DNA of 16,163 bases from Bacillota bacterium (GTDB taxonomy: Bacteria; Bacillota; Clostridia; Peptostreptococcales; Anaerovoracaceae). Shown here piece after piece: positions 15,938 to 16,163 of the stretch. Position 1 is the stretch's first letter. Each line of letters opens with the position of its first letter. The notes under the pieces are model-generated. The model was given only the letters and a program-made list of their open reading frames with translations. It was not told the origin of the DNA and did not search any database. Position numbers and translations under genes: made by a program. Where the stretch lies: positions 1 through 16,163 of the forward strand of contig JAEELK010000040.1 in the NCBI GenBank assembly GCA_016282655.1, read 5' to 3'.

Positions 15938-15968
15938 AAAAGCCCGCGGCAGCTGCCGCGGGCTTTTT
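15938..15968. terminator. Bidirectional palindromic terminator between asnS and the right-edge gene
   Basis: AAAAGCCCGCGGCA (15938-15951) and TGCCGCGGGCTTTT (15954-15967) form a near-perfect palindrome, with T residues on the plus side and, because of the leading A run, T residues on the minus side too. It lies 30 bases after the asnS stop and 60 bases beyond the stop of the convergent gene, so it can serve both. Confidence 0.9.
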
Positions 15969-16027
15969 GATGTCCGTTATTCCTGTCTGGGAGGCGCTAT
16001 GGCTCCCCGCAGGAACAGAGCACTCGC

Positions 16028-16163
16028 CTATTTCTTAAAGCGCTTCTTCAGCTCCTCGAACTCCTGCTTCAGCTGCGCGCGGGATTCCTCGACCTGCTTC
16101 CAGTTGTTCTCCGTCTGCTCCTCGCGCAGCTTCTGCCGCGCCTCGCGCTCCATCTGCTTCTCC
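16028..16163 (-). CDS. C-terminus of an unidentified charged coiled-coil protein (partial)
   Basis: The last 44 residues of a minus-strand gene that enters from the right edge and ends with TAG at 16030-16028. The visible part is almost wholly Glu, Lys, Arg and Gln with regularly spaced Leu/Val/Phe (for example QLKQEFEELKKRFKK), a single long amphipathic helix or coiled coil. No family can be named from this tail. Codon use matches the neighbouring genes, and the frame is supported by the clean stop and the terminator beyond it. It is convergent with asnS. Confidence 0.7.
   Translation of the reverse strand, partial: EKQMEREARQKLREEQTENNWKQVEESRAQLKQEFEELKKRFKK

Overview
The window is about 60% GC with strict bacterial gene packing, strong AGGAGG ribosome binding sites, several TTG starts and clear TTGNCA/TATAAT-type promoters. 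Together with an EF-G-like paralogue, a DUF3343 protein, acyl-CoA dehydratase-type activases and formate-tetrahydrofolate ligase, this points to a high-GC anaerobic member of the Bacillota, class Clostridia. The genus cannot be told from the sequence.

Layout. All genes except asnS lie on the minus strand, so the left part is read from high to low coordinates. (1) 5768-6538 down to 463: an anaerobic reductase operon. It encodes an ASKHA-type ATPase activator, two paralogous 2-hydroxyacyl-CoA dehydratase/double-cubane-cluster (YjiM-like) proteins with a small DUF3343 Se/S-carrier-like protein between them, a cysteine-desulfurase-like PLP enzyme and an SsuA/THI5-type substrate-binding lipoprotein. 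A terminator and a weak promoter separate it from a second, paralogous lipoprotein cut by the left edge. (2) 6539-7022: a 484-base gene-free stretch with two hairpin terminators, a promoter in front of a possible short RNA, and the likely promoter of the reductase operon. (3) 7023-10529: fhs-folD-ispE, preceded by an excellent promoter and a ZTP (pfl-motif) riboswitch with an overlapping terminator. (4) 10802-12190 radA and 12334-14289 an EF-G-like GTPase, each with its own promoter and separated by a terminator. (5) Divergent asnS (plus strand), a strong palindromic terminator, and the C-terminus of a convergent coiled-coil protein at the right edge.

How it may work together. In the reductase operon the activator would use ATP to drive low-potential electrons into the iron-sulfur dehydratase-like proteins. 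The DUF3343 and cysteine-desulfurase-like proteins could supply sulfur for an unusual Fe-S cluster, or handle sulfur or selenium from the substrate. The lipoproteins suggest uptake of a small organic solute. The substrate is unknown, and this is the most interesting part of the window. The fhs-folD pair makes and interconverts one-carbon folates, and its riboswitch would sense ZTP/ZMP, the alarm signal for 10-formyl-folate shortage. FolD lacks two residues usually needed for cyclohydrolase activity.
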